Shown in pieces: positions 1 to 11,690 of a stretch of 64,000 nt of DNA. This stretch comes from Amblyomma americanum. Lineage: Eukaryota; Arthropoda; Arachnida; Ixodida; Ixodidae. The translations under genes were made by a program, and so were the position numbers. Position 1 is the stretch's first letter. Each line of letters opens with the position of its first letter. The DNA is taken from contig NC_135505.1 in the NCBI RefSeq assembly GCF_052857255.1, positions 56,021,868 through 56,085,867 of the forward strand. The letters run 5' to 3'. The notes beneath the pieces are model-generated. The model searched no databases and was not told the origin of the DNA. It saw nothing but the letters and a program-made list of their open reading frames with translations.

Positions 1-45
1 TGCTACGGCAGTAACCGTATAGCAAGTCTTAGGTTTTTTTTAAAT

Positions 46-2757
46 AATATCTTAGCTTCTTGCGTTCTAATGCCCAATTTATTTTCTGCTGTACCATTCA
101 GGTCATGCAGTTTAGATGCTGCTTGTGCCATTTTTTGTCTGCTGTTTTACTGAACACAACAAAGTGGGTTGTTTTGGTATTGTTTCCTTTCATCTCCTAT
201 AGAGCAAAAACATTTGACGCCAAGCTTGCAGCGCTGTAGGAACAGGCTTACAGCGTGCAAGCGGTTTAATGTGCAGTGTACAGTGCCAGCTTGATGTGGG
301 AACATAGCGCTCCTGTTTCATGAACAAAAGTAACGAAATTGGCGGGTACAAAATGGTTGCTAGAAATCGTGTTGTGGAGGTCTTCTTAACTGCATGCACC
401 GGGACGAGTAAGGTTCTGTTACAGTCCATTCCTAGACGATTTCTTTGATGTCATCTAGAGCAGACATTCTGCGTCGATCGTCTTCTAATCCGGACTTCAG
501 TCGAGCTCTATTACTGATTTAAGACGCCTGAGAGCTGGAAATGGAATCTAGAGACGTTTCCTAGCCGTTTGTTCTGCTTCGGATATTTGCTTAAAAATGT
601 CTTTTATGTCTGTTTTTGCTACTTTCTTAAAAATAATGACCTTCACATACAAACGCCTGACTGCGCGAAGTGTTTCATCAGCGGAAAGGAAACACGGCGC
701 TCTCGCAAGAACGCAAGCCTACGTAGCGGCCAACTGGTTTTGCGAATTGCGTTGCAGCGCGTGTGTTGCCATTCAGTGCAGACGTTGCGAAGAGCGCTGT
801 GCCAAACTGGTTTGGGAGGCGTTTCACGTAAGCGCACGGTGCGCAAAGCAGCAGGAGTAGGTAGGCGTGTGCGACACCTCTAGCGAGTACTCGGCATTCT
901 GTTTCCTTCGGCGACACCTTGAACGTCGTGCTTTCCGAAGAGCGTGCAATCGGCATCGCAGCGGGGTGACGCATCGGCTGGGGAGATTCCCACGCGCAGA
1001 TCGTCCTACGCGCCTCGCCGCTTCGTGCCATGCACTGTACAGCCGTCAGCCATATGAGGAAGAACGTTGTTTGAGGTCTGATTTATCGATAACTTTATAA
1101 TTAAGTGTGGCAAGCACAGTTCTTTCCGTTTTTTGACTAGGTTTCCTCTTGGCGTTTGATATCCAAAAATAGTTGTGAAATTGATAGGAGAAATCAGCAG
1201 AAAATTCACGATCTTCTGCAAGAAGGTTTTTCCCTCTCACAATTGGTCACGACTGCACCTAGGCACACGCGTTCGCGTCAGGAACCAGTGATTACACTTT
1301 GAAGGCCCTCAAAGGACGAAGTGAAGTGAATGCATTACGATGTGGAAGAAGCCAGCATTTTTCTATATTGTCGAACCACTAGGAATGATTCTCAGCTACT
1401 CTGGCGAGGATGCCAAGTATATGTACTCATCCTTTAGCTTAATACAACAATGTATAAGAACAAACTAAATGGGCTTCTTTAGGTCAGTCGGTGCACTTTT
1501 GGGATCACAAGAATTAAGGAACATAATTCATCTTTCTCACCACCCAGCGCTTGTGTTTGACGTGTTAGCCTAATTAGTTTAGTGCAGATGTAGACAGTAT
1601 GATTATCCTTGGTTCCTTGGTTGTGTGCCCACTTGACACAATACCCCAACTGATGTACGCGAACAAGAGTTTTTAAAAAAATTTGTATGAATGTACGAAT
1701 CCCAATTTCTGAACAGTAAATTCGTTTTTTTTTTCCTCCAGAAAAACGTCAACATCCCCAAAAAAGGGCATAGAAACGATTGTTTCAAAGAACAAAAAAA
1801 TAGCTGGAGTTTTCTGCTGTGTCCCTTTAACAGGCGTAAATTGCAGTGTTTTGTGATAAAGTCGCAGTTGATAGGGCCAGTGTGTCCTGCCTGTTGCTCT
1901 TCTGAGGCTTTTTCTTCTTTGGGTGGCTTTTCTACACAGGCAGACTCGCACAGTGTGCAGTGTTATTGCATCCAATTGCTGACGCTAAATGCAAGTTTCA
2001 CTAGTTATGCATTTATTACGTGTTTCCGTTCTGCATATTTTCGTGCTTTTCATCACCCAAAGATGATACTTCGATAGGGCTGCTTATTTCGTAAAATGTC
2101 CAAATCTCTGCCTCTATAGCTGAATGGGAGAACTAAATATACGGAGGCATTATATCAGGTGGAAATGCCAACAGCTGAATGACACATTCTTGATCGATCG
2201 CTTCAGCGTACCGGACTGCATGTTTGCTTTTTTTTTGCCTGAAGGAGCAACCGACGCTTTGCGCTGTCACGCACTGCGCTAAACAAATGGAGATTCATCA
2301 GCACGTTGGCACTGATCGAGTATTGTTACAAAGAGAAACCCTGGAAATATTTAACTTACAGTCATGTCTGGCATCGAGAAACTTATAATGGAAGTCAAGA
2401 CAGGAATTCGCAAGGCTACAGTTCAGAGGGTTGTTTTATTCCCTCGTATTTCACTACATTACGCGTGAGTTCCTGTTAAACAATTGAAACATATTGGAAA
2501 TACCCGCAAAGCCTGTGTAAGTTTCTAGCCACTCGGTGAATACTGATCTAGTGACCACCATGGAGGTGTTTTGACTTTGTTCCTGACCGCAGCGCATACG
2601 TACTCTCCAGGAGGAGAGTGCTTTCGCTGGTGGGGAGACAAGCTAAATGCAGGGAGCTTAGTTTTCTGGTAGACTTGATGTACTATAGTGTGACCTTGCT
2701 TATTCGGGGCATGGAAACGTTGTCTATGATGAGTGCAGCGTATGTATACCTTACTCT
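46..2757 (+). repeat. Repeat D, copy 1 (direct duplicate of 46314-49431)
   Basis: The stretch aligns by eye along nearly its whole length with 46314-49431 in the same orientation, with scattered substitutions and small indels. Matching landmarks include the block around 860-960 (against 47500-47600), the block around 2330-2430 (against 49010-49110) and the block around 2560-2740 (against 49260-49420). This copy lacks the SINE found at 46885-47272 in the other. No recognisable protein domain is present; the ORFs are short and change by amino-acid-altering substitutions between copies. Both copies are followed by the left arm of repeat R, so D and R probably form one larger unit. It could be a segmental duplication or a non-autonomous element; no terminal repeats were found. 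Confidence 0.85.
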
Positions 2758-3189
2758 GCTCATTTGTGAGCACAGGGTAGGCCTTACACTCACCAAATAT
2801 TAGATGCATATTTAGGCCTGCTGTCTGGGGTTATACTACACATAGCAAATTTGGGTCCGTTTTTATGTGTTCTCAATATCGCCATCTGAATTAGAAGTAT
2901 CTTTTGGTATAAATTATTTAATTTTGTAACTATTTCCGCACAATAATTTTCTTTTTCTTTCACAATAAAGGCGTTGTAATAAAAAGAAAAAACTGCGTTG
3001 CAAATGTCTACCATTGTAGTTCAGAAGCTTTGCATCTTTGTGTAGCGAAAACTTAAAAAGAATTGAGCGCTCTATCTTTCCGTGTTTTTCCAATATTGTG
3101 TCAAGTGGAAAAATAATATTTTTAGATATTAAAGGTTATGGACAAAACACGTTTTGTTTACTTCAATTTTTTTTCTGGGAGAACACAGA
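2758..3189. other. Unassigned AT-rich stretch between D and R
   Basis: This AT-rich segment lies between D and R in copy 1. At the equivalent place copy 2 (49431-50155) has a pogo/Tigger fragment instead. No coding, RNA or terminal-repeat signal is visible. It may be the original D-R junction lost from copy 2, or an insertion specific to copy 1. Confidence 0.5.
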
Positions 3190-4306
3190 TTCAAACAGCT
3201 ATTTTGTAGTCAGTAGCCATATATAATGACTACCAGCGTTATTTTAATGCGTCAAGCATTAAAGTTCACGTCAGGAACAAATTCTCCCATCCGATGTCAG
3301 CAAATTAGCTGATTCGTCGAGAAATGCTACACGACCTTCAGACGTCATCACAACGTGCCCAATAGGCCACCGATTGGTCGAGCGAGGTCACCTGATATTG
3401 CGACGTCAACACAATAACCTGCCCTGACGAGCCACCCTGATTTATCTAATAAGGTCACGGGATCTTGTGACGCCATCACAACCTGCCTACACGGGTTGTG
3501 AGCTACCTGGTTCCTGGACAGCAACCTAGATAGCGTGAGAGTTCACGTCAGGGGCACCCAGGGCCACCCGGCGTCATGAAACACGCCGATTGGCCGAGAG
3601 AGATATGACGTCACATGGTCACGTGGCCCCATAGGAACAAATCACATACCGCTACCCAGAGAAGGCGAATTCAAAATGGATCCACTGCGAATAATTGATA
3701 TATAGTATATCATTAGTGATTAGTAGACATTTAATTAATTAGTAGATGGATTAAAAGATTTATTATGAAGTATGAGCGGCGGTAATAAAAACGAAATGAT
3801 GGATTAGTGTTCAATGCACAATGGTAATCATGCCACTACCGCCACCAGTAACAGAAAGTATATAGTGCATAAAGACCTGCATGCGCGCTACGTGCACATC
3901 CGCAGTGCTTTTGATACCACCACCTACGACTCAGTAGAGCAAATGTAGGCAGGAGATGGATATATAATTGCAATTAAACTGACGCAAACGCACAAGTTAT
4001 AACAGCCGCCACCGCATTACACTCTTAAGGTGGCTTACGCGTCACCATATTTTTATTACGCTTTTTGACCTATGACGCTCCGCTTCAGTGGTCTGGCCTT
4101 GTGATCAAGAGAAGCGGCCATGAGAATAAGAGGAAAAATGGGAAGATGGGAGGGGATGATCACGACTGAAGCGTACTTAATGTTTTATACTGCACTCCAT
4201 ACTGTTTGCTGGATCCAGTACGGGGTGGCGGCACGTCGACACGGCGCGAAAATAATATGCGATCCCGAAAAATAAAGGAATAAGACAACAGTGCATTACA
4301 AAATAT
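3190..4306 (+). repeat. Repeat R, copy 1, left arm (interrupted by gypsy A)
   Basis: This sequence recurs at 50156-50733 plus 52987-53081 plus 58316-58364, at 25553-26410, and inverted near 63250-64000. It starts with a part rich in TGACGTCA-like palindromes, then an AT-rich middle, then a segment ending just before the ATAT at 4303-4306. The gypsy A LTR begins at 4307. The sequence after gypsy A (from 19059) continues exactly where an uninterrupted R copy would (compare 26400-26470), so 4306 and 19063 were once adjacent. No protein was recognised. Confidence 0.85.
3331..3615. repeat. Degenerate ~61-68-bp tandem units with TGACGTCA palindromes
   Basis: Near-copies of the palindrome TGACGTCA occur at about 3340, 3401, 3468 and 3606, in blocks spaced 61-68 bp or a multiple of that. 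The blocks share an 'ACAACCTGCCC'-like follow-on and a 'GGTCAC' joint. The same arrangement is seen in the R copy at 50290-50580. The palindrome equals the consensus cAMP-response element, but function is unknown. A related sequence occurs inverted near 38880-38940 inside a SINE-like unit. Confidence 0.6.
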
Positions 4307-4494
4307 TGTCACCCATAAACGGTTGAAGCACACAGACCAGGTTTAATTAGACCTGCTGGGCGTGCAAGACAGCAGGGAGCTCGAGCGAGGAAGTTGACAG
4401 TCCTCTTGCTCCTCGAATGCGCAAGGAAGTGCAAGTCCCAGATAAGACAGTACGGCCGCGGTACGGCGCCACTGGATGGATTCGTACTGTGGCA
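4307..4494 (-). repeat. Gypsy A 3' LTR (188 bp)
   Basis: The LTR starts TGCCACAGTACG on the minus strand and ends GGTGACA, giving the TG...CA ends expected of LTRs. Its first ~60 bp match 18999-19058, the remnant of the other LTR. An AATTAAA-type poly(A) motif lies near 4343-4349 (minus). The flank beyond 4307 is ATAT, one half of the target-site duplication. Termini match those of the gypsy C LTRs, although the interior differs. Confidence 0.85.
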
Positions 4495-4844
4495 TTACTA
4501 CCCCTCCCTGAAGGGTACCGACTCGGTGCAGGAGCAATGAGAAGCAGGAAGAGAGGGGACGTCGCATGTGTCCGGCGGCTTGTGTAGACACGCCTGAAGC
4601 GCTAGCGGGCGTGGTACGGCTTCGTCCGTGCGACATGGATGAATTTGGAGGTCGGCCGTCTGGAAGAGTGAACAGTTCCTTGGGGTAGAAATTCATAGCT
4701 CACGTCACTGACTTGGCGGAGTACCTCGTAGAGGCCAAAATATCGGCGCAGAAGGTTTTCGGAGCGCCCACGCATGCGGATTGGGCTCCAAAACCCAGAC
4801 TTGTTCGCCGGGCTGGTAACGAACAGCTCGGTGGCGGAGGTCAT
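4495..4844 (-). pseudogene. Gypsy A integrase C-terminal fragment
   Basis: In broken minus frames this encodes the end of a gypsy integrase: a DLRHRAVRYQPGEQVWV block near 4844-4795, an LLRRYFGLYEVL-like block near 4750-4715, and a closing HVARTKPYH near 4620. These match the GPY/F-type C-terminal module known in gypsy integrases. The upstream half resumes at 15109, on the other side of the IS4EU insertion. The split falls within a conserved run (a ...DARRY block at 15109 onward, DLRHR here). That makes the AT at 4843-4844 and at 15109-15110 a duplicated 2-bp target. Confidence 0.8.
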
Positions 4845-4942
4845 ACGCCCCGTGCACCGCCGTGCACTGAAAGCAGCCTAGCGACCGTTTTCGACCAATC
4901 TTCCGGGAATCCGGTTCGGCGCCTGCCGTCGCCACTGCGAGA

Positions 4943-6842
4943 ATGGCTGAAGTTTGCAGCTGCGATTTCCCGGGTGTTCGGGTCCCCGACGAATATTTTT
5001 GCGGAGACAGCGATAGAAAGGGCCGGGCTTTGTACGAGAGCGGGCATCTCCACGACGTCGCAGCCATCTCGGACAACCCAGTCCGCATACGTGCCAAGTG
5101 CGTGGCGCAGACAAGCGTCACGAAGCCCATCTACGAAATGGAGCTCGTGATGAGTAGCCGCTTAGTCAATAAAGTAATCAAATCAACACAGCCTCTCTTT
5201 TTTTTTAAAACACAGCTCCCTCGCTGAACGAGTCTGGTGAGCACATACGAATCGCGCGTCTCAAGTCGACCCAGCGCACCATGCTGAAGTACATGTATCC
5301 GGCCCACAAAACATCGCTTCACTGACGCACTGATTTGCAATGACGGCCGGAATACAGGAAGGGCAGAAGCAGACCAGCGCGCTGTCACAATTAATCTAAG
5401 TCCCACCATTAATTTCCTCTTGATGCCAGATTCACACATTAAAAAAATATGTTGGACCATTGTGGTTATGAAAGGAAAATTTAATTGCAGCATACAACTT
5501 CTGCATGCCTGCAAGCTTTTGGGCATTGCGCGTCTTCCACAAAACAAGTTACTGCTGCAAGCAAACTTTCTTTCTGAAATAACAGGCCCTCAGTTATGTT
5601 AAAAATCTCGCACTTTAGCTGATTGCACAAAGAATTTTTGTCATCAATTTTACCTGATGATTCCTGCATACTGGCAGCTTGGGATGAGAAAGAGAGTAGT
5701 AGACATTTTTTAACTTCAGTTCTTTATTATTTTCTTGGCAGGCGTCAGTTCCCGACTTTTCACTGGAAGATGGCAATTGCTCCTGTATGGCAGGACCAGG
5801 TGGACGATGCAAGCACGTTGCTGCTTTAGTGCAGTACATGAACAGAGAAGAAAATGCTTCATGTACAAGTGGACCAAGCGTGTGGGGGAAGCCTTCAGTA
5901 CGGTCACTGGGGATGTATAAAAAGGAAGCTTGCTTGTATGGTTTTCTTGGGAACATAGTTGAAGACATTGAACCAATGACACCAGCAGTACCACCGCCTC
6001 AAGATGCAACTGCTGTAGCCGCATTACTTGATGAGCTGTGGGACCATAACTGCTCGCTTGTTGCAGCCATCAAGCATGAGCTATCTGTGACCATCGATAA
6101 AGAACCAGTGGAAGAAGCATTTGTGTATGGGCCACCAGTGGTGCAAGGCAATTTGCGAAAGTCTGGTCTCTATCATTGCCAGGCAACCAATGAAAACAGC
6201 GACGAAGATGTGTGTTACTACATGTTCAGCATTGTACAAACTGCTGCACAAATAGTAGAAACTGGAAGAAAAACACAAGGGTCAAAAAGAGGCTTTCCGC
6301 AATGGAAAAAAAATGCCGGCATGCCGTATGCCAGCAGTCGGCCACACAATATAACAAAATCAAGAAAGGAGCGCCATGTACTGGTTGAGGAGTTTTTGCC
6401 CGAATGGTAATTTTGGTCATCAGCTATAGCGTATGGGAATGCCCTTGAAGAAGAAGCCATACTGTCCACAAGTGTGGGCTTGTGATCTAGCTCGAGCAGC
6501 CTTGGCTGCACTGCACACCAGATGTTATTGTTGTACAAGGCCCTACTGCATCACTTCTTGAAGTTAAGTGTCCGTACTCGGGCACAGACAAACCTATAGT
6601 AGATTTTGACAACACCATATCTGGTGTTCCAAGATGGCAAGTTGGAGCTTAAGCGTACGCACATGTATTACATGCAAGTTAAAGTTCCTATGTATGTCCT
6701 CGGTTTTGAAGCGTGTTTCTTCTATGTGTACTCAAAACAGCAGCGCATTAAAGTCAAGGTACCAACTGACAACGCCCTCATTGCTCACACTGTTCCGCAG
6801 CTTGAGAACTTCTATTATTTGTTACCGGCATTAACAAAATAA
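4943..6842 (+). pseudogene. SWIM-YqaJ nuclease gene of the IS4EU transposon
   Basis: Exon 1 starts at ATG 4943, 98 bp inside the element, and is open to about 5146. A likely intron (donor GTGATG at 5147, acceptor ...CTTGGCAG ending 5741, phase 0 on both sides) precedes exon 2 from 5742. Exon 2 begins with a SWIM zinc finger: CSCMAGPGGRCKH, a perfect CxCx7CxH, at about 5778-5816. Then come YqaJ/lambda-exonuclease-type blocks: RKTQGSKRG near 6262, AIAYGNALEEEA near 6424, LLEVKCPYS near 6556 (the catalytic ExK strand) and KRTHMYYMQV near 6648. An in-frame stop at 6408-6410, another after 6470, and frameshifts around 6480-6600 kill it. Family role: a DNA exonuclease or recombinase thought to help transposition. 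The intron boundary is inferred. Confidence 0.8.
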
Positions 6843-8290
6843 GTGATGGCCATTTCCAGGTAAACTTGTGTGTATTCTTCTGTGCACCACTAAGATTTCA
6901 ATCCAGCGTTGGATATTAACGCATGTGCATTAGAGGGATTATGGCGAGAAAATGTGGTGGTGCACCACGCCAACGACGGTGATACATGGCCGCGATGCAT
7001 GACCATGCTGTATGGAAGGGAAGAAAGCGCAAGAATGAAGGAAGCAGTCGAGATGAAAAGTGTTGCTGAAAAGACAAAACGAAATTTGTCAACAGCATCC
7101 AAGGTGGTTTGAAGACATATAGGTGGCTTTTTAAGTCTTCTGTCAAGACATGACAAGAACTACATCAGAATGAAAAATCTAAACTAGAAAAGGTTTGAGT
7201 GCCGCTAATGAAATTTAGGGATGAAATTTAGCGTCAAGACTATGTTCAACACTAAGAAAGTGAGCAAGGAACGAGCACCATGGAAAGGATAACATTCATC
7301 CCTCGGAGAAATGAGAAGTTGCATACTTCATCTTCAGCATGAAAACAGCATTTATTTTTCTGGTTGCGTCACTTCATCAAGTAAACCATAGGTTAGCCAC
7401 TTTTTTATAAATCAACAAAACACCGCTTTTTATAAGTGAACAAAATGACTACTAGATTACCAAACGTATACCATTGCCACTGTATTTACTGTCTAGAGCA
7501 CTGCTCATGCAAGTGCACTTTCCTACTACTGCATGACTGGCACTAAAAATCACTACCCATGAGCTCATAAGATAGAAAAAAAGTGGTGAGGTGTTTGCGT
7601 TCAATTATTTGAATGTATGGGGTACAAAAGGTGGGCCTTTCTTAAAAGCAGTTTGAAAAACTCAGTTGCCTTTCAGCTCTTATTGTCCACATACTGCAGA
7701 TAAAGTATTTGTACTCATAAACTAATATGTGTGGTGTGAAAAACAGAACACCAAAGAAATGCCTCAAGAGGTTCTGAATGCTTATGACAGCCTGAAACGG
7801 TGAGTGCTTAAGCAACTCAGAGTAACAAAGCAACAACACTTCACGCTGAAACAAAGGAGTGCTCGATGAATTTAAATTCCTGCTCCGCATAGCATCACAT
7901 GAGAGTGATGTCTACTTTTTGAGCACTTGAAAGAAGTTAGGCAACAATGCCAGCTGCATGCACACTCTGTGCCTGCCCATTAGTTAACAAGTATCCAAAA
8001 TGTGGCATATACGTGTTCTAGCTAGAACTGGACGACGCTGTACATAATGTCCGCCTGACTGCAATCCATCTGCATAAAACACGCCAAACGCATCTCTTGT
8101 ATTTAAAATTAAAACTGTAAATGTTACAAAAAAGTCACACTATAAGTTTAGTCGGGTAATTAAGAGATAGTAATGATTGTTTGTCGCCATGGCCGCTGAG
8201 AAAGTAAATAAAACTTTATTATCAACAGGGTGAAGAAAAACCATGACTTTTTAAAAATATACATATTGCATTTTGAAAAAAAGATGTGCA
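6843..8290. other. IS4EU interior without recognisable genes
   Basis: This separates the two convergent IS4EU genes. There are short ORFs in both strands at 6890-7156 and a minus ORF at 7642-7890, but none shows a domain, codon pattern or splice structure I recognise. Base composition is AT-rich, as expected for the 3' flanks of both genes. A few poly(A)-signal-like AATAAA/ATTAAA motifs occur (for example near 8203). Confidence 0.5.
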
Positions 8291-8304
8291 TATTACCAAA
8301 AATG

Positions 8305-8529
8305 GTTTGGTTTAGGAGGGTTTAACGTCCCAAAGCGACTCAGGCTATGAGAGACGCCGTAGTGAAAGGCTCCGGAAATTTCGACCACCTGGAGCTCTTT
8401 AACGTGCACTGACATCGTATAGCACACGGGCCTCTAGAACGTCGCCTCCATCGAAATTCCACCACCACAGCCGGGATCGAACCCGCGTATTTCGAGCCAG
8501 CAGCCGAGCGCCGTAACCACTGTGGTGGC
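8305..8529 (-). mobile_element. tRNA-derived SINE (Ruka-like, subtype with AACC tail)
   Basis: Read on the minus strand it starts GCCACCACAGTGG, has a B box matching GGGTTCGATCC (degenerate) near 8486, continues through a conserved SINE body and ends in a CCTAAACCAAACC tail. It is flanked by perfect 14-bp direct repeats, TATTACCAAAAATG at 8291-8304 and 8530-8543. This is typical of LINE-driven insertion. It matches the plus-strand copy at 31184-31427 over its whole length. It lies inside the IS4EU element, so it is younger than that insertion. Confidence 0.93.
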
Positions 8530-8543
8530 TATTACCAAAAATG

Positions 8544-9093
8544 TAGCTATGGCTGCAATCCAGAGTTCAAAAATGTAGCTATGAATGCAATCCAGAGATC
8601 TTGCTGAGACTTATATGCTTGTATTGCATGGTTTACCTACTTTTAATGGCATTTTTAAACGACTACATCAATTCTGCAGCCTAAGTATATATGGAAATTA
8701 AGAGTACTCATTGTGCTCTCACACAGTCTGCTTTCCAAGATTTGTGTAGCAATAGGATCACTGAGCAGCCTTCCAAGTTTATCGTGTCTCAACCAGCTCA
8801 CTCTTCCCAACAGTCAAACAAGACCCAAGTTTTCAATGTTCTTCAATAGATGTTTCAAAATTTTGACAAAAATATATCCTGCAATGTGTACCTTTTACTA
8901 AACATGCAACCTAGGTGCAGCTATTTTGACAGAGTTACATGAAGATCCTAAAAAAGAACTACTGTCCTCCTGCAGTAAAAAATCGTTTTGTGCATTCTTG
9001 ATAATAACCAGCCCTCGGAAGAAAATAATTGCGCTGCAACGTCATCTTAGACTATTTTGTACACTGTGAACATGAGAGCTTGCACTTGCCACA
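8544..9093. other. 3' flank of the IS4EU transposase gene
   Basis: AT-rich sequence beyond the transposase stop codon (minus strand). The minus frames here are full of stops. Nothing recognised. Confidence 0.5.
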
Positions 9094-10000
9094 TTACTCT
9101 TTAGCTTTAATGATTGGCCTCTGTAAGTTTCTAAGCACTCCGCACACATCAATTATTTTGGACACGTGAGGAAGCAAATGAGCAGACAACTTTCCTGACA
9201 ATATCCTAAAAAGTTTCATACGCTGAATACATCTGTCAACGTGTGTTCTTGCATTTGCCACTTTGTATGAGGCAAAACTTCCTCACGAGTAAAAGGCTGG
9301 TTTGGTCGTGCAAAAACAGGCATCTGAAATCACACGCCTCGTTCCGCAAGTGCACTTCTGCTTTAAGAAAAGCCCCTGTCAGCAAGCACAAGATCTTCTC
9401 GGCTAAGCAAGTGCAAAATGCCGGAATCAGCAGTTATGAGTGAATCAGTGGCACGGCCACCATAAGGCCTTGATAAGAAGCTGATAATTCCACTAGGTGT
9501 TATTCCTACAAGAAATCTGACAGTGTATGTGCCTTTATAATTAGAAAACATCATCACTTTCTCATGCACAGTGTTTGGTGCTGAGAAGAAAACCTCTGTA
9601 CAATCAATAATGACTCCACATTTTGCATACTCTAGCTTGAAACATTCAGGCACCATGAGCTCAACGGTTGACCGTGACGGCCAGTAGATTAGACAGCGCA
9701 TTTTGGCATGTAAAAGATTTAAAATCATAAAAAATGCCGTGAACAAGTCCTATGCACACCAAAAACCCCGCTAAAGCCGAATCGGAAAGGTTGAGCTTTA
9801 GCTATGGATTTTAAAATGTCTGAGGCTTTTCCACTGGAGCAGGCAGATACACTTGGGTAGCCTCGAAAGCCAGAGGCAGATTTCAAGCTGTCGATGTTCA
9901 TTGGGCCACGCGCACTGTCCTTGACGCCATAGGAAGTGCCCCATGCGGCATCTTTTGTTTGCTTCTTGCTAGGAAAGGTAGCCTGGAAGAAATTACCCAC
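9094..10000 (-). pseudogene. IS4EU DDE transposase, catalytic region
   Basis: The minus strand encodes a DDE_Tnp_4-like catalytic core. In order: LIYWPSRSTVELMVPECF, then IIDCTEVFF with the first Asp (near 9610), a YKGTYTVRFLVGITPSG block, YGGRATD, and LADRGF with the second Asp (near 9372). After a frameshift near 9360 comes THVDRCIQRMKLFRIL (near 9245), and the protein ends at a TAA at 9094-9096. In this family the third catalytic residue is Glu in an 'HVER' context; here it reads HVDR, an Asp. The transposase cuts and joins transposon ends in the nucleus. The frameshift and the Glu-to-Asp change suggest it is dead. The region 9750-10000 is open in another frame and may be an upstream exon. 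Confidence 0.85.
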
Positions 10001-11110
10001 ACAATCATTTGAAGCCGTGCTTATTAGAAGGTAACAGAGATATCTTATGTATACTTTAGCATTAAATATTTCTTAAAGTCATTAATTGCACTGAAAAATG
10101 ACAAAACTGAAAATGCGCTTAAGACAAATACTAACGCATAGTCTATTTCCTAAACTGAAGTATTTCAGCTATCATACACACTAGCTGCTATCTAAAAGCT
10201 TTACCTACACAGCCCAACATCCAGTCCACACTTAAAAAATTTTGGGCGCTGCGGGAATGTATCAACAAGAAATTATATGTAATTTTGGTAGAAGTCTATT
10301 CATGGGCAATTAAATTGTAGCAAATATGCATACTAGTTCCCATCCTAGCTGTTTCTCGGCATTCCAATCTTGCAAACTGATACAAAGAAAGAAACCAATA
10401 ACTAGAAAATCGTCATGTCCATAGACACAAGCATACTCAAGGGCAAGGGAACTGGGAGAAAGCATTCAATATAGCTTGCCAGGGATTCCAAAGCTTTTTT
10501 GTTGTCCCAGTCAGCACAGAAATTTGTGAAATCAGCTTAGTAATGTTGATATTGTGAGAGCTTTTCTGGGTGGATATAGGATGAGACAGACATACACTCA
10601 TGAGTCCATTTGTGGAATCATAGCCTTCTTCGTCAGTTGCCGCTTCCTGCATGCAGTTTAATGTGGGTTCTTTGCTCTGTTCACGTGACCGTAACCAGGA
10701 TTAAGACAACTCTTTGAGGATTGTTATATTGTGAATCAATATTAATTGAGAAAAGTCATTAAACAGAACAAGCAACAAAAATTGTTCCCACAGTTAATGA
10801 ATCTTTGGATACCATTGCTGTATTTGCTCTAGGACTGGCTGAATCAGTTTCATACTAGCTGCATTATTGGTATACGATTAAATGTAGTTAAAGCCACGAC
10901 ACAATGCGCAGTTATAATCCTACCGTCACAAGTGCTAGCCACTAGGACCTACAATATGTAAAACATTCATAACTAACATTTCCAGTATCGGCTGCCTTGT
11001 TTGGTTCTCTCTTCCACAGTTCATTCATTCCGAGTTCCGTTCCATCCACATTTAATAATGCCTCCCACAAAACACACCATTTGATCATTTTTTTTTTGCT
11101 AGTGATATAT
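10001..11110 (-). other. Middle of the transposase gene: introns and unproved exons
   Basis: This lies between the THAP exon and the DDE core. A minus ORF at 10437-10652 begins just after an AG (ATGCAG before GAAGCGGC). It contains a LISQISVLTGTTKKLW stretch that could be the helix-turn-helix spacer seen between THAP and DDE in such proteins, but I cannot prove it is an exon. The rest looks like AT-rich intron. Confidence 0.4.
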
Positions 11111-11115
11111 CTTAC

Positions 11116-11306
11116 CTTTCATATCTGTCAGCAGAAGGCGTCTTGGTGCGTCTGTATTCACTTCGAAATAGGGTCGGCAGATATGCTTGACTCCGAGGGT
11201 CGTTGGATTTCTCACCGTTTAAAAAATGGTTGCTGCAGATCCTGCTGTGTTTGGTCGGCTCCCACAGGGTCCCGTATTTTCTAATGATGTTATGACAGAA
11301 GTACAC
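11116..11306 (-). pseudogene. THAP zinc-finger exon of the IS4EU transposase
   Basis: On minus, the ORF contains the C-terminal half of a THAP DNA-binding domain: W at 'LWEPTKHSR', ICSNHF (the C...H pair) and a closing YLPTLF. These are the known spacing landmarks of THAP (CxxH and the downstream P and F residues). The exon ends with a strong splice donor on the minus strand, AAAG|GTAAGA, at 11116/11115. The N-terminal C2 part should lie upstream (above 11306) and was not found, so it may be in another exon or lost. In the family this domain binds transposon ends. Confidence 0.75.
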
Positions 11307-11540
11307 ATAAAAGCTGCCATTACAGCGAAAGAGAATAAATTGTTTGGTTTATGGGTACATGGACAACGAGGGTCCCCTTGCGGAGGGCTTCAGATTAATT
11401 TAGCACCCGGGGTTCAAAACAGTTTGCTGTTTGGGTAGTTTGCGCTTTGACATCACATCCATCTAATTTAACCGCACAGGACAGCGTGTTCGTCTTTTGT
11501 CCTGTCCTTTGCGCTAAATGAGGCGATTATGATGTTACCT

Positions 11541-11690
11541 AGGGGTATTTAAATTGCGCTAACATCGTACAGCCCACGGACATTTTTTTTTGTTTCGCCT
11601 GCATCGAAATGCCGCCTCCGCGGGCGGGGTCAAACCCATGTCCGAGGGATCAACAGCCGAATGCGAAATCCACTAAACTACCGCGGCGGA
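11541..11690 (-). mobile_element. SINE fragment (degenerate, minus)
   Basis: Reverse complement of a tRNA-derived SINE body and head. The head (TCCGCCGCGGTAGTTTAGTGG-like) is at 11690, a decayed B box (GGGTTTGACCCC) near 11628, and the body match ends near 11541. It is more diverged than the SINE at 8305 and no clean target-site duplication was found. Confidence 0.7.

Noticed and set aside
867..1100. A 77-codon ORF with the same start and stop in both D copies (867-1100 and 47508-47741), as a conserved small gene
   Set aside because: The differences between copies mostly change amino acids, and the overlapping minus frame is open too, so there is no sign of protein-level selection.
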